Shown: positions 25,388 through 34,076 of the stretch, one piece after another
Numbering within the stretch: position 1 is the stretch's first letter
Layout of the letters: each line of letters begins with the position of its first letter
Source: JBBPYC01 sp038200275
Lineage (GTDB): Bacteria > Pseudomonadota > Gammaproteobacteria > Burkholderiales > Burkholderiaceae_C
DNA length: 64,000 nucleotides
Assembly: GCA_038200275.1 (NCBI GenBank)
Contig: JBBPYC010000021.1
Span: 1 to 64,000, forward strand
Reading direction: 5' to 3'
Translations under genes and position numbers: made by a program
Notes under the pieces: model-generated
Seen by the model: the letters and a program-made list of their open reading frames with translations, nothing else
Database searches by the model: none
Told to the model about the DNA's origin: nothing

Positions 25388-26209
25388 TCAACCAGCCGGG
25401 TACGGCCCGGCCTTGACAAACGCGCCACCCTGAAAGCGTTTGACCGGATCGTCGTCGGGGAGCGGCGGCTGCGCGGCCTCGACCTTGGCGCGAAACGGCT
25501 CCGAACTGTCTTTTGGTTGAAAGCCGATTTTTGCGGCACCCGCGTTGTCCCACCAGACATCGCGGTTCGCCGACACGCCCCAGACGACGGTGCAGCCAAG
25601 GTCCGGCGCGACCAGACAGCAACGCACCAGCTCGGCCAAGTCGGCAAAGCTGAGCCACGTCATCAACATGCGCCGATCCTTGGGCTCTGGAAAGGCCGAG
25701 CCGATGCGCAGACACGCGCTCTCAATTCCGTAGCGGTCGAAGTAAAAGCGCGCGACATCTTCGCCGAACGACTTGGACAAGCCGTAGCAACCATCGGGGC
25801 GGCGCGCGCAATCGGTCTGCAGCAACTCACCTTGTGGGTGAAAGCCGACCACATGGTTCGAACTTGCAAAGATCACGCGGGGCACGTTGTTGCGCCGCGC
25901 CGCCTCGTAGATGTGATAAGCGCCGACGATGTTGGGGCCGAGCACGTCCTCGAACGAATGCTCGACCGAGATCCCGCCCAGGTGCAGCACGGCGTCCATG
26001 CCGCGGCAGAGCGCGTTGACCCCAGCCTTGTCGGCCAAGTCGCAGATCACGGTTTCCTCATAATCATCTGCAGCGGGCGCCATCGGTGCGATGTCCGACA
26101 GCCGCATCGATTGCACGTAGGGCTTCAGCTTCTGTCGCAACACTTGGCCCAGCGCGCCGGCAGCGCCGGTGATCAGCAGATGATCGGTTTTTTCGACAGC
26201 GTTGGTCAT
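25388..26209 (-). CDS. udh: Uronate dehydrogenase-like NAD(P)-dependent oxidoreductase
   Basis: The 273-residue Rossmann protein has GAAGALGQ (about residues 14-21), the VLHLGGISVEHSFEDVLGPNI region (about 74-94) and the catalytic YGLSK (about 142-146) of extended SDRs. The NIVGAYHIYEAAR motif and the length agree with uronate dehydrogenase (EC 1.1.1.203), which oxidises galacturonate or glucuronate to the aldarolactone. A beta-propeller with oligogalacturonide-lyase-like features occurs elsewhere in the window but is not linked. The start at 26209 has GAGGA upstream. Confidence 0.82.
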   Translation of the reverse strand: MTNAVEKTDHLLITGAAGALGQVLRQKLKPYVQSMRLSDIAPMAPAADDYEETVICDLADKAGVNALCRGMDAVLHLGGISVEHSFEDVLGPNIVGAYHIYEAARRNNVPRVIFASSNHVVGFHPQGELLQTDCARRPDGCYGLSKSFGEDVARFYFDRYGIESACLRIGSAFPEPKDRRMLMTWLSFADLAELVRCCLVAPDLGCTVVWGVSANRDVWWDNAGAAKIGFQPKDSSEPFRAKVEAAQPPLPDDDPVKRFQGGAFVKAGPYPAG

Positions 26210-26454
26210 GAGCAAAAATCCTCGTTTTCAAGGCATATGCGGTTGATGAGGTGGCAGCAGCCCCCTCGAAGAGGCAGGGCCAATAGCGCTTCTTTGGATT
26301 CTGCCTGTTCGAAAGCCGAGCGTTGAAATCGCGCTGCGCTGTGTGACGCATTACGCCCGAGTGCAATCGGGTCATGCGTTCGGTAGTCTCGCGTGATGTG
26401 CAGCTGCCTAGAATTTCACTTTTTTGGGCGCTGTCCGCCACGGACCGCCACGTC

Positions 26455-27612
26455 ATGGCAAAAAGAATCACTGTGTTCGAGGACACGCAGCCGGCATCAG
26501 CGCATACGAGCGAAACGCGCCTTGACGACTTCCGCAACCGCCTGATCGACCGGTTGTACGGCGCCGCCGCGATCGTCGCGCTGTTGTATTCGCCGGTGCT
26601 GGTCTGGCGCATCGGCAGGGTGCCTTGGCACCCACAACTCGGCGTACATCTTTTCTTCATCCTGTTCGCACTGGTGATCTATCCGTTCGTGAAGCGCATT
26701 TCACTGAAGGTGAAGTCGGCTATTGCGTTGATCGCCATGTTCACGCTCGGCACGTCCGGCGTGCTGACGGTGGGGCTGGCCGGCTCCGGCTACCTGTGGA
26801 TTCTGGAGGGGCTGGTGGTGGCAGCCGTGCTTTACTCGGGGCGTATGGCGGTGTTGCTGGCGGCGGGCAGCGCGATGCTGCTGATCGCCGCAGCGGTTGG
26901 GTTTTCCACCGGGTTGATCAAGGTGCCGATCGACCTGAACGCGTTCGTTACGAGTCCGTCGGCTTGGATCGGTTTCTTCGTGGTGGTGGTGTTTGTGCCG
27001 CTGTCGCTCATGCTCACAATGGCAAGCTACCAGTCGATGACCGAGCAGCTCATGCGGCAGATTGAAGCGCAGCGCATCCAGCTTGCCGCGCTGGTCGGCC
27101 ACGACCAGCTCACCGGCCTGCCCCTGAACACGCTGGCGATGGACCGGCTCGAGGTGCAGTTGGCGAGTGCACGGCGCACCGGCCGGCGCGCCGCGCTGCT
27201 GTTTGTCGATCTGGACGGCTTCAAGGCGATCAATGACCGGCATGGGCATTTGGCCGGCGACCACGTGCTGGTGAACGCTGCGCACCGGCTGCGCGCGGCG
27301 CTGCGCGAGACCGATACGGTGGCCCGGGTCGGCGGCGACGAATTCATCGTGATCCTCGGCGATCTGACGGCATCCGGCACGGCGGCCGAAGTGGCCGACA
27401 AGGTGCTTGCCGAGATCGCCTGCGTGTTCAACTGGAACGGGCATGCGCTGCATGTCGGCGCCAGCATCGGCGTGGCGCTGTTTCCCGACCATGCGCTGAC
27501 CGGCGAAGGGCTGCGCGCGGTGGCCGATGCGGCGATGTATGAAGCCAAGAACCAGGGCAAGAATCGCTACCGGTTCGCGCCCCCGACGGTGCAACAGCCG
27601 CTGACTGGCTGA
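26455..27612 (+). CDS. Membrane-bound diguanylate cyclase (GGDEF)
   Basis: The 385-residue protein has about six membrane helices (residues about 38-190) forming a probable sensor unit, then a GGDEF domain (about 215-375). The active-site loop reads RVGGDEFIVIL (about 298-308), so the enzyme should be catalytic. The family synthesises cyclic-di-GMP from two GTP. LFVDLDGFKAINDRHGH (about 247-263) carries the nucleotide-binding residues. No RxxD autoinhibitory site is evident at the usual place. It is divergent from udh across a 245-base gap that shows no clear operator. The ATG at 26455 precedes the first charged residues of the domain. Confidence 0.93.
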   Translation: MAKRITVFEDTQPASAHTSETRLDDFRNRLIDRLYGAAAIVALLYSPVLVWRIGRVPWHPQLGVHLFFILFALVIYPFVKRISLKVKSAIALIAMFTLGTSGVLTVGLAGSGYLWILEGLVVAAVLYSGRMAVLLAAGSAMLLIAAAVGFSTGLIKVPIDLNAFVTSPSAWIGFFVVVVFVPLSLMLTMASYQSMTEQLMRQIEAQRIQLAALVGHDQLTGLPLNTLAMDRLEVQLASARRTGRRAALLFVDLDGFKAINDRHGHLAGDHVLVNAAHRLRAALRETDTVARVGGDEFIVILGDLTASGTAAEVADKVLAEIACVFNWNGHALHVGASIGVALFPDHALTGEGLRAVADAAMYEAKNQGKNRYRFAPPTVQQPLTG

Positions 27613-27881
27613 ACCCACGACTGCCGCAGTACAGGCGCCAGCTGCCCAAGCGCTGCGTGCAAATGCACCCGCACCGATTTCCGCTGCCGGCTCGCCGCTA
27701 TCGCCACGATTCAGTCCTCGTGGACAATATCGGGCAGCGAGCGACCCGAACACTTTTTCTTCGAACGCGCGCTCGGCCGCCATCTCACCCACCGGGTGCG
27801 AGGTGCGCCGATGCTGTCTGCGATGCCTGTGCCGCGCTTTCACCCTTTCGCTTTTTCCGTTTCACAGCCACCTTCACCGCC

Positions 27882-28661
27882 ATGTCCGACCCGATCGAGA
27901 ACCCGTCCGACGCAATCCGCCTGAACAAGCGCATGGCCGATCTTGGCCTGTGCTCGCGCCGCGAAGCCGATGACTGGATCGAGAACGGCTGGGTCAAGGT
28001 CGACGGCGCGATTGCTGCGATCGGCCTGAAGGTCGGGCCGGATGCACGCATCGAAGTGGACCGCCGGGCCCACGGCCAACAATCGCTGGCCACCACCATC
28101 CTGCTGAACAAGCCGATTGGCTATGTGAGCGGACAGCCGGAAGACAACCACAAGCCGGCGGTCTCGCTGATCGGCCAGCGCAGTCACTGGATGGGTGACT
28201 CGAGCCACACGCGGTTCGCCGCTGCGCAGCTGAAAGGGCTGGCGCCGGCCGGCCGGCTCGACATCGACTCCACAGGCCTGCTGGTGTTGACCCAGGACGG
28301 CCGCATTGCGCGCCAGCTGATCGGCGAAGACTCGCAAATGGAAAAAGAGTATTTGGTGCGGGTGGCGCTGGGCGACATCACCACCGACGTGCAAAAAGCC
28401 GTGAAGCCCGCCCAACTCGCGCGGCTGCGGCACGGCCTTGAGCTTGATGGCGCAATGCTGGAGCCGGCCGAAGTCGAATGGCAGAACGCCGAGCAGCTCC
28501 GCTTCGTGCTGACCGAAGGAAAAAAGCGCCAGATTCGGCGCATGTGCGAGCAGGTCGGCTTGAAAGTCACCGGCTTGAAGCGCGTGCGCATCGGCGGTGT
28601 GGCGCTCGGGCCTTTGCCGCTTGGGCAATGGCGCTATCTGGGCGCGAACGAATCGTTTTGA
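27882..28661 (+). CDS. RluF-like 23S rRNA pseudouridine synthase
   Basis: The 259-residue protein has an N-terminal S4 RNA-binding domain (RLNKRMADLGLCSRREADDWIENGWV, about residues 13-38). The RsuA/RluF catalytic core follows, with GRLDIDSTGLLVLT (about 126-139) holding the catalytic Asp and the family motif KRQIRRMCEQVGLKVTGLKRV near the C-terminus. It converts a uridine in 23S rRNA to pseudouridine. Closest resemblance is to the RluF subgroup, but subfamily assignment is from motifs only. It is alone, upstream of htpG, with a 186-base gap. Confidence 0.9.
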   Translation: MSDPIENPSDAIRLNKRMADLGLCSRREADDWIENGWVKVDGAIAAIGLKVGPDARIEVDRRAHGQQSLATTILLNKPIGYVSGQPEDNHKPAVSLIGQRSHWMGDSSHTRFAAAQLKGLAPAGRLDIDSTGLLVLTQDGRIARQLIGEDSQMEKEYLVRVALGDITTDVQKAVKPAQLARLRHGLELDGAMLEPAEVEWQNAEQLRFVLTEGKKRQIRRMCEQVGLKVTGLKRVRIGGVALGPLPLGQWRYLGANESF

Positions 28662-28847
28662 TCCGGGCAGCGTTCGCACTGGGTTGAAAACCAGACGCGT
28701 CAGCCCAAGCTGACTGGCGCAGTGGTCGCATTGCCCCTGTGGGCTGCGCATTCGATCACCCGTGAGTTTTGTATCGAGCGGCGCACACACAAGCGCGCCG
28801 TGCCATTCTCCCGTGTTCCTCCATCTTTTTTCCCTACCGAACGACCC

Positions 28848-31010
28848 ATGAGCAAGCAAACCCTGTCATTCCAGGCCGAAGTCGCGCAGCTGCTGCACCT
28901 CGTCACCCATTCGCTGTACTCGAACAAGGAAATTTTCCTGCGCGAGCTGATCTCGAACGCATCGGATGCGTGCGACAAGCTGCGCTTTGAGGCGTTGAAC
29001 GAACCTTCGCTCTACGAAGGCGCGGGCGACCTGCAGGTGCGCGTCGGCTACGACAAGGACGCCAAGACGCTGACGATCACCGACACCGGCATCGGCATGT
29101 CCGAGCAGGAAGCGATTGATAACCTGGGCACCATCGCCAAGAGCGGCACACGCAACTTCCTGGACCGCCTGAGCACCGAGCAAAAGTCGACCGCGAGCGA
29201 CCAGGGCCAACTGATCGGCCAGTTCGGCGTGGGTTTCTACTCGGGCTTCATCGTGGCCGACAAGATCACGGTCGAGTCGCGCCGCGCAGGCCTGCCCACG
29301 GGCGAAGGCGTGCGCTGGACCAGCGGCGGCTCCGGGGACTTTGAAGTCGAGTCGATCGAGCGGGCCGAGCGCGGCACCAGCGTGATCCTGCATCTGCGCG
29401 AGGACGCGCTCGACTACATGAACCGCTGGAAGCTGAAAGAAATCATCAGCAAGTACTCCGAGCACATCTCGCTGCCGATCCTGATGCGCAAGGAAGCGTG
29501 GAAGGAAGGCGAGGACGACAAGGGCGGCGAGATGGTCGTCACCGACGAATGGGAAACGGTGAACCAGGCCAGCGCGCTCTGGAGCCGGCCGAAAAAAGAC
29601 ATCACGACCGAGCAGTACGAATCGTTTTACAAGCAGATCAGCCACGACTACGAGGCGCCACTGGCCTGGAGCCACAACAAGGTCGAAGGCTCGACCGAGT
29701 ACACCCAACTGCTGTATCTGCCCGCCAAAGCACCGTTCGACTTGTGGAACCGCGACAAAGCCGCCGGCATCAAGCTGTACGTCAAGCGCGTGTTCATCAT
29801 GGACGACGCCGAGGCGCTGCTGCCCAATTACATGCGTTTCGTGAAAGGCGTGGTCGACTCGGCCGACTTGCCGCTCAACGTGAGCCGCGAACTGCTGCAG
29901 GAAAGCCGTGATGTCAAAGCGATCCGCGAGGGCAACACGCGGCGCGTGCTGACGATGATCGAGGACTTGGCGAAGCAGGACGAAAAACCTGCTGCCGCTT
30001 CCGACAGCTCCGCAAAGCCAGCCGACACCAAACCGACTGAGGCGGCGGCCGACGGCAAAGACAAAAAGATCGATATCGGCTCCGGCGAATCAACGCTGGC
30101 GCCCGAGCCGACCGAATCGGTTGAATCCGTCGGCGCCAGCGACGTGGATGCCAGCGCATCGGCTGCCGAAGCGGCGGCTGAGTACGCGCAGGAGCACGGC
30201 GACGACGTGCAGGATGTCGAGGCGAAAGACAAGTCGTCGTCATCGAAATTCAGCAAGTTCTACAGCGAGTTCGGCGCGGTGCTGAAAGAAGGCCTGGGTG
30301 AAGATTTCGGCAATCGCGACCGCATCGCCAAGCTGCTGCGTTTTGCTTCCACCACGTCCAACAGCGTGACGGTGGGCCTGGCCGACTACAAAGCCCGCAT
30401 GAAGGAAGGCCAGCAGGCGATCTACTACATCACGGCTGACAGCATTGCTGCAGCCAAGAGCAGCCCGCAGCTCGAAGTGTTCAAGAAAAAAGGCATCGAA
30501 GTGCTGCTGATGAGCGACCGGGTCGACGAATGGGCGCTGAGCTATCTGACCGAGTTCGACGAGACCCCACTGCAAAGCGTGGCCAAGGGTGCGGTCGACC
30601 TCGGCACACTGCAAGACGAGGCCGAGAAAAAAGCCGCCGAGGAAGCCGCCGAGCAGTTCAAGCCGCTGCTGGCCAAGTTGAAAGACGCACTGCACGACAA
30701 GGCCGAAGACGTGCGCGTGACGACCCGGCTGGTCGACTCGGCTGCCTGCCTGGTGGTGCAAGACCAGGGGATGAGCAACCAGCTTGCGCGCATGATGAAA
30801 GCGGCTGGCCAGAAAGTGCCGGAGACCAAGCCGGTTCTCGAAGTGAACCCGGATCACCCGCTGATCAAAAAGCTGATCGACGCCGATGCATCGTCACCGC
30901 GCTTCGATGACCTCGCGCAGATCGTGTTCGATCAGGCGCTGCTGGCCGAAGGCGGCCTGCCGGCCGATCCGGCCGCTTACGTGCGTCGTGTCAATGCGCT
31001 GCTGGTCTGA
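28848..31010 (+). CDS. htpG: HtpG (bacterial Hsp90) with an acidic insertion
   Basis: The N-terminal ATPase domain (about residues 1-215) has NASDACDKLRFEAL and the DTGIGMSEQEAIDNLGTIAKSGT motif. The middle domain and the C-terminal dimerisation domain are complete, ending YVRRVNALLV. The protein is 720 residues; typical HtpG is about 630. The excess is an insertion of about 87 residues (about 380-466) between the middle-domain helix ending LAKQDE and KFSKFYSEFGAVLKEG. It is Ala/Ser/Asp/Glu-rich, low complexity and strongly acidic. ATP site and middle-domain residues are intact, so chaperone function is expected. No heat-shock promoter is evident. Confidence 0.97.
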   Translation: MSKQTLSFQAEVAQLLHLVTHSLYSNKEIFLRELISNASDACDKLRFEALNEPSLYEGAGDLQVRVGYDKDAKTLTITDTGIGMSEQEAIDNLGTIAKSGTRNFLDRLSTEQKSTASDQGQLIGQFGVGFYSGFIVADKITVESRRAGLPTGEGVRWTSGGSGDFEVESIERAERGTSVILHLREDALDYMNRWKLKEIISKYSEHISLPILMRKEAWKEGEDDKGGEMVVTDEWETVNQASALWSRPKKDITTEQYESFYKQISHDYEAPLAWSHNKVEGSTEYTQLLYLPAKAPFDLWNRDKAAGIKLYVKRVFIMDDAEALLPNYMRFVKGVVDSADLPLNVSRELLQESRDVKAIREGNTRRVLTMIEDLAKQDEKPAAASDSSAKPADTKPTEAAADGKDKKIDIGSGESTLAPEPTESVESVGASDVDASASAAEAAAEYAQEHGDDVQDVEAKDKSSSSKFSKFYSEFGAVLKEGLGEDFGNRDRIAKLLRFASTTSNSVTVGLADYKARMKEGQQAIYYITADSIAAAKSSPQLEVFKKKGIEVLLMSDRVDEWALSYLTEFDETPLQSVAKGAVDLGTLQDEAEKKAAEEAAEQFKPLLAKLKDALHDKAEDVRVTTRLVDSAACLVVQDQGMSNQLARMMKAAGQKVPETKPVLEVNPDHPLIKKLIDADASSPRFDDLAQIVFDQALLAEGGLPADPAAYVRRVNALLV

Positions 31011-31440
31011 TGCCAAGCCGCTGCGCAGCGGCTTGGCCGTGACGGTTGCGTTGGCACTGCTGACGCTGGCCGGCTGCGCCGCGCGCACGAGCGCGCCGCC
31101 GACGGTGAGCCCGGCGCTGGCTGCGAGCTTGGCCGCCACTGGCAGCAACGGCGGCGTGAACACCGGGGGTGGGCCCGAGTCGATCGGCGTCGGCGTCGCG
31201 CGTCAGGTGCGGTTGGTCAGCGGCGACGGCGTGGCTGTCGGCACCAGCGCCGGGCCGGGGACGTCTGCATTGAACCTGGGCATCCTCGGGCCGGCGGTGG
31301 AGGCGCTGCGTGCCGATGCACGCGTCCGGGCAGGGCTGGCGCCCGGCATTGCCGGTGTGTCGCCGACGCCTTACGAGCCGGGCCGAGGCGTGGACACGCG
31401 TGCGGTGGGTGCACCGGTGTTTCCGCGCGGCGCCGATTAG
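30994..31440 (+). CDS. Small secreted lipoprotein, unrecognised
   Basis: A 148-residue frame starting at ATG 30994 overlaps the htpG end by 17 bases. A signal peptide ending in the lipobox LAGC (about residues 23-26) is clear (LAVTVALALLTLAGCAA). The mature part is Gly/Ala/Pro-rich with no recognised domain (SNGGVNTGGGPESIGVG, about 48-64). The start is uncertain; a GTG at 31039 would also give a short leader. It is likely translated together with htpG, but the relation is not obvious. Function unknown. Confidence 0.6.
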   Translation: MRCWSDAKPLRSGLAVTVALALLTLAGCAARTSAPPTVSPALAASLAATGSNGGVNTGGGPESIGVGVARQVRLVSGDGVAVGTSAGPGTSALNLGILGPAVEALRADARVRAGLAPGIAGVSPTPYEPGRGVDTRAVGAPVFPRGAD

Positions 31441-31588
31441 GTCGTTGCAGGCGGGCGGCCTGTATGCCCGACACGGAGCAGGCAACGGGTGCAGGCATCA
31501 ATTTGCGGTCGCATGCACCCTCTGCCAGGCATCGGGCTGTCGGCCGTGCAATCGAACCGACGCGCTCGGTACGGCCGGAGTGCCGTTC

Positions 31589-32359
31589 TCAGACCGCAGC
31601 CAGCTCGTGCCGCCCCGACAGCAGCGCACCTGCGTTCGGCACCACCGTTTTCAAGCCCAGCGTTTGCAGCATCCGGAAAGTGGTGCACACGGCCGCCGAC
31701 AGCACCGGCAAGCCGAGACGGTCTTCCACCGGCTGGATCGACAGCAGCGACGGCATCTGCACACACGCCGACAGCACCACCGCGTCGCAGTTCGCGGTGT
31801 TCAGCCGCTTCGACAGCTCGATCGGCGCCCGCGGATCCTGCGCACCGACCAGCAGGTTGTCCGGGATTTCGAGCGACATCGCATCGAGCACCTCGAAGCC
31901 TTCATGCTCGATGTAGTCGACCACCAGCGCGGTTAGCGGCTTCATGTACGGCGTGAGCACCGCAATCTTCTTCGCGCCGATCGCCTGCAGCCCTTCGATC
32001 AATGCACCTGCGCTGGTCACGACCGGCGCCGGGTTGCCGTTTTCCACCGTGCGGCCATGCAGCCGTTGTTCGGACACGCGGTGATAGCCCCGGCCCATGC
32101 TCATGATCGCGACCAAGCAGGCGTAGCCGAGCACATCGACCCGCGCGTCCGACAGTTCGAGCGCGCAGCGGTCCGAATCGCCGTCCATCTGCGCAAGCTC
32201 TTCTTTCGTCACCTTCTTCATGCGCATGCGCGACGAATGGAACGTGAAGCGTTCCGGCTCGAGCGCCTCGCGTGCGCGCAGCATCGCCGGAATCTCGGTC
32301 TCCATCGTCGTGTTCGAACTCGGCACGATCTGGCCGATGCGGTAGTGGGTCTTGTTCAT
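31589..32359 (-). CDS. Maleate cis-trans isomerase/arylmalonate-decarboxylase-like racemase
   Basis: A 256-residue protein of the aspartate/glutamate racemase superfamily with the IVPSSNTTMETEIP opening (about residues 11-24), typical of maleate isomerase. The two active-site cysteines lie at YACLVA (about 80) and LSACVQMP (about 198). The family interconverts maleate and fumarate or processes related unsaturated dicarboxylates. It is the last gene of a same-strand catabolic cluster, after a Bug receptor. The exact substrate is not evident. The ATG at 32359 lies right before the conserved opening. Confidence 0.85.
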   Translation of the reverse strand: MNKTHYRIGQIVPSSNTTMETEIPAMLRAREALEPERFTFHSSRMRMKKVTKEELAQMDGDSDRCALELSDARVDVLGYACLVAIMSMGRGYHRVSEQRLHGRTVENGNPAPVVTSAGALIEGLQAIGAKKIAVLTPYMKPLTALVVDYIEHEGFEVLDAMSLEIPDNLLVGAQDPRAPIELSKRLNTANCDAVVLSACVQMPSLLSIQPVEDRLGLPVLSAAVCTTFRMLQTLGLKTVVPNAGALLSGRHELAAV

Positions 32360-32511
32360 TTGCGTTTCTTTCGACCAATGAAATTGCGGTCTCCGTAGGC
32401 ATACCGCCGCGTCGAACTGCCTTACGAACCAGTAAACCAAGTGGTGCGTTGCCGACGCCAGCAGACGCCGCGCCAGCCGGCTCCCCCGGTCTGCCAACGT
32501 CCCCCCCGGTC

Positions 32512-32555
32512 GGGGGAAGGCGAAAGCCGACCACAGGAAGCGAAACCTGGCGGGC
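32512..32555 (+). repeat. Intergenic repeat, copy B
   Basis: GGGGGAAGG, then CGAAAGCCGACCACAGGAAG and CGAAACCTGGCGGG. This is the same element as at 22064-22104 and 58229-58273. It lies between the racemase start and the end of the preceding Bug gene. Confidence 0.6.
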
Positions 32556-32564
32556 GAGCCGAAT

Positions 32565-33551
32565 CTAATCTTCGGTGATCCCGCGCGCCTTGATGATCTT
32601 GCTCCAATAATCGGTGTCTTTCTCGACCAGTTTTGCGAGCGCATCCGGGCCCAGATAGCGCGGCTCGATGCCGAGGGTCTCGGCCCGCTTTCTTACCTCC
32701 GGGGTTTCCAGCGCCTGCTGGACCGCCGCCGAGATTTTGTCGATCACGTCCTTCGGCGTGCCGGCCGGCGCGAACAGGCCGACCCAGGCTTCGAGTTCGA
32801 AACCGGGCAGGCCTGCTTCGGCGGTGGTCGGCACATCGGGCAGCATCGGATGACGCGCCTTGCTGGTCACTGCCAATGGCTTCAGCTTGCCGCTCTGGAT
32901 GTGGCCAATCACGGATGGCGGCGTCGTCATGAACACCTCGACCTGACCGGAGAGCACGTCCTGGATCGCCTGGCCCGAGCCCTTGTACGGCACGTGCGTC
33001 ATCTCGGTGCCGGTGGTCTGCTCGAACAGGGCCGTGCCGACGTGCGACAGCGACCCCTTGCCCTGCGACGCGTAGTTGACCTTACCCGGATTGGCTTTCA
33101 GATAGGCCAGAAAATCCTTTAGATTGTTGGCTTGCAGCTTCGGGTTGACCGTGATCACGTTGGTGGCGGCCCCGATCAGCGCGACCGGCACGAAGTCCGC
33201 CTGTTTCCACGGCATCGAGGCAAACAGACTCGGGTTGCCGACGTGATAGGCCGAGTACGAGATCAGCAGTTGGTAGCCGTCCTTGGGCGCACGTGCGACC
33301 TGACCGTAGGCGATGTTGCCGCTCGCGCCACCCTTGTTGTCGATCACGACCGGCTGGCCGAGGATCTTGGAAACGGTATCGCTGACCAGCCGTGCGGACG
33401 AGTCGACCACGCCGCCGGGCGGGTTCGGCACCACAAAGGTGATGGGCTTGGTCGGGAATTCAGCCGCCGTTGCAGCGGTGGATGCAGCCGCACTCGCCAC
33501 CAGGGCAAGGGCCGGAACGAGCGCTGCGCGCATGACGAAGTTGCGGGTCAT
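32565..33551 (-). CDS. Bug-family solute-binding receptor
   Basis: A 328-residue periplasmic receptor with signal peptide (about residues 1-29, cleavage after ATAA). The Bug family core has PITFVVPNPPGGVVDSSAR (about 36-54), NKGGASGNIAYGQVARAP (about 73-90) and HVPYKGSGQAIQDVLSGQV (about 182-200). It is an orphan receptor: no TctA/TctB is encoded in the window. It sits in the catabolic cluster with a CoA transferase and a lyase, so the ligand is probably the acid degraded there. A 35-bp intergenic repeat lies just after its stop. Confidence 0.92.
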   Translation of the reverse strand: MTRNFVMRAALVPALALVASAAASTAATAAEFPTKPITFVVPNPPGGVVDSSARLVSDTVSKILGQPVVIDNKGGASGNIAYGQVARAPKDGYQLLISYSAYHVGNPSLFASMPWKQADFVPVALIGAATNVITVNPKLQANNLKDFLAYLKANPGKVNYASQGKGSLSHVGTALFEQTTGTEMTHVPYKGSGQAIQDVLSGQVEVFMTTPPSVIGHIQSGKLKPLAVTSKARHPMLPDVPTTAEAGLPGFELEAWVGLFAPAGTPKDVIDKISAAVQQALETPEVRKRAETLGIEPRYLGPDALAKLVEKDTDYWSKIIKARGITED

Positions 33552-33638
33552 CGAACAAGGTTTCCTTGGGTGGTTGGATAAATAAGTGAATGAAAGAACG
33601 ACAACGGTGCGATGCGCAGCGATCGAGTGCCCAGCCGG

Positions 33639-34076
33639 TCAAGCCGGCTCCGACAGCTCGATCAGATTCAGGTCCGGGTCGCGCAGGTAGACCGATCGAA
33701 TGCGCTGCGTGGTGCCGGTGCGCAGCACCGGTCCTTCGACGATCGGCCAGCCTTCCGATTGGAGCCGGTCAATCGCCTGTTGCAGCGGAACGCTCAGCAA
33801 AAAACACAGGTCGAGCGCGCCGGGCACCGGCAGATGCGCTTTGGGCTCGAACTCCGCGCCCTTCACGTGCAGGTTGATCTTTTGATGGCCGAAGCGGAAA
33901 GCCTTGCGCTCGATCGGCGGGGCGCCGCCGACGAAGCGCTCCAGTCTCATGCCGAGCACGCGGCAGTAGAAATCCACGCAGGCGGCTTCGTCGTGCGTGG
34001 TCAGCACCAGATGGTCGAGGTGATCGATCCTGACGATCCCCGATGCCTCAAGCCACCTGCGCGCGCAGCTCGGCAA
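33639..34076 (-). CDS. VOC-family protein, STM3117-like
   Basis: A 145-residue single VOC domain: IDHLDHLVLTTHDEAACVDFYCRVLGM (about 17-43, metal His about 22) and the C-terminal RSVYLRDPDLNLIELSEP (final Glu about 141). No ATG precedes the domain. The TTG at 34076 is the only conventional start and makes the gene overlap the preceding lyase gene by 29 bases, suggesting translational coupling. A shorter start at a non-standard codon is possible. Relatives are small VOC proteins of unknown function, some near virulence or catabolic loci. Confidence 0.75.
   Translation of the reverse strand: MPSCARRWLEASGIVRIDHLDHLVLTTHDEAACVDFYCRVLGMRLERFVGGAPPIERKAFRFGHQKINLHVKGAEFEPKAHLPVPGALDLCFLLSVPLQQAIDRLQSEGWPIVEGPVLRTGTTQRIRSVYLRDPDLNLIELSEPA

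Noticed and set aside
28662..28847. Heat-shock promoter in front of htpG
   Set aside because: A TTGAAAA element occurs near 28684, but no properly spaced CCCCAT-type -10 box follows.
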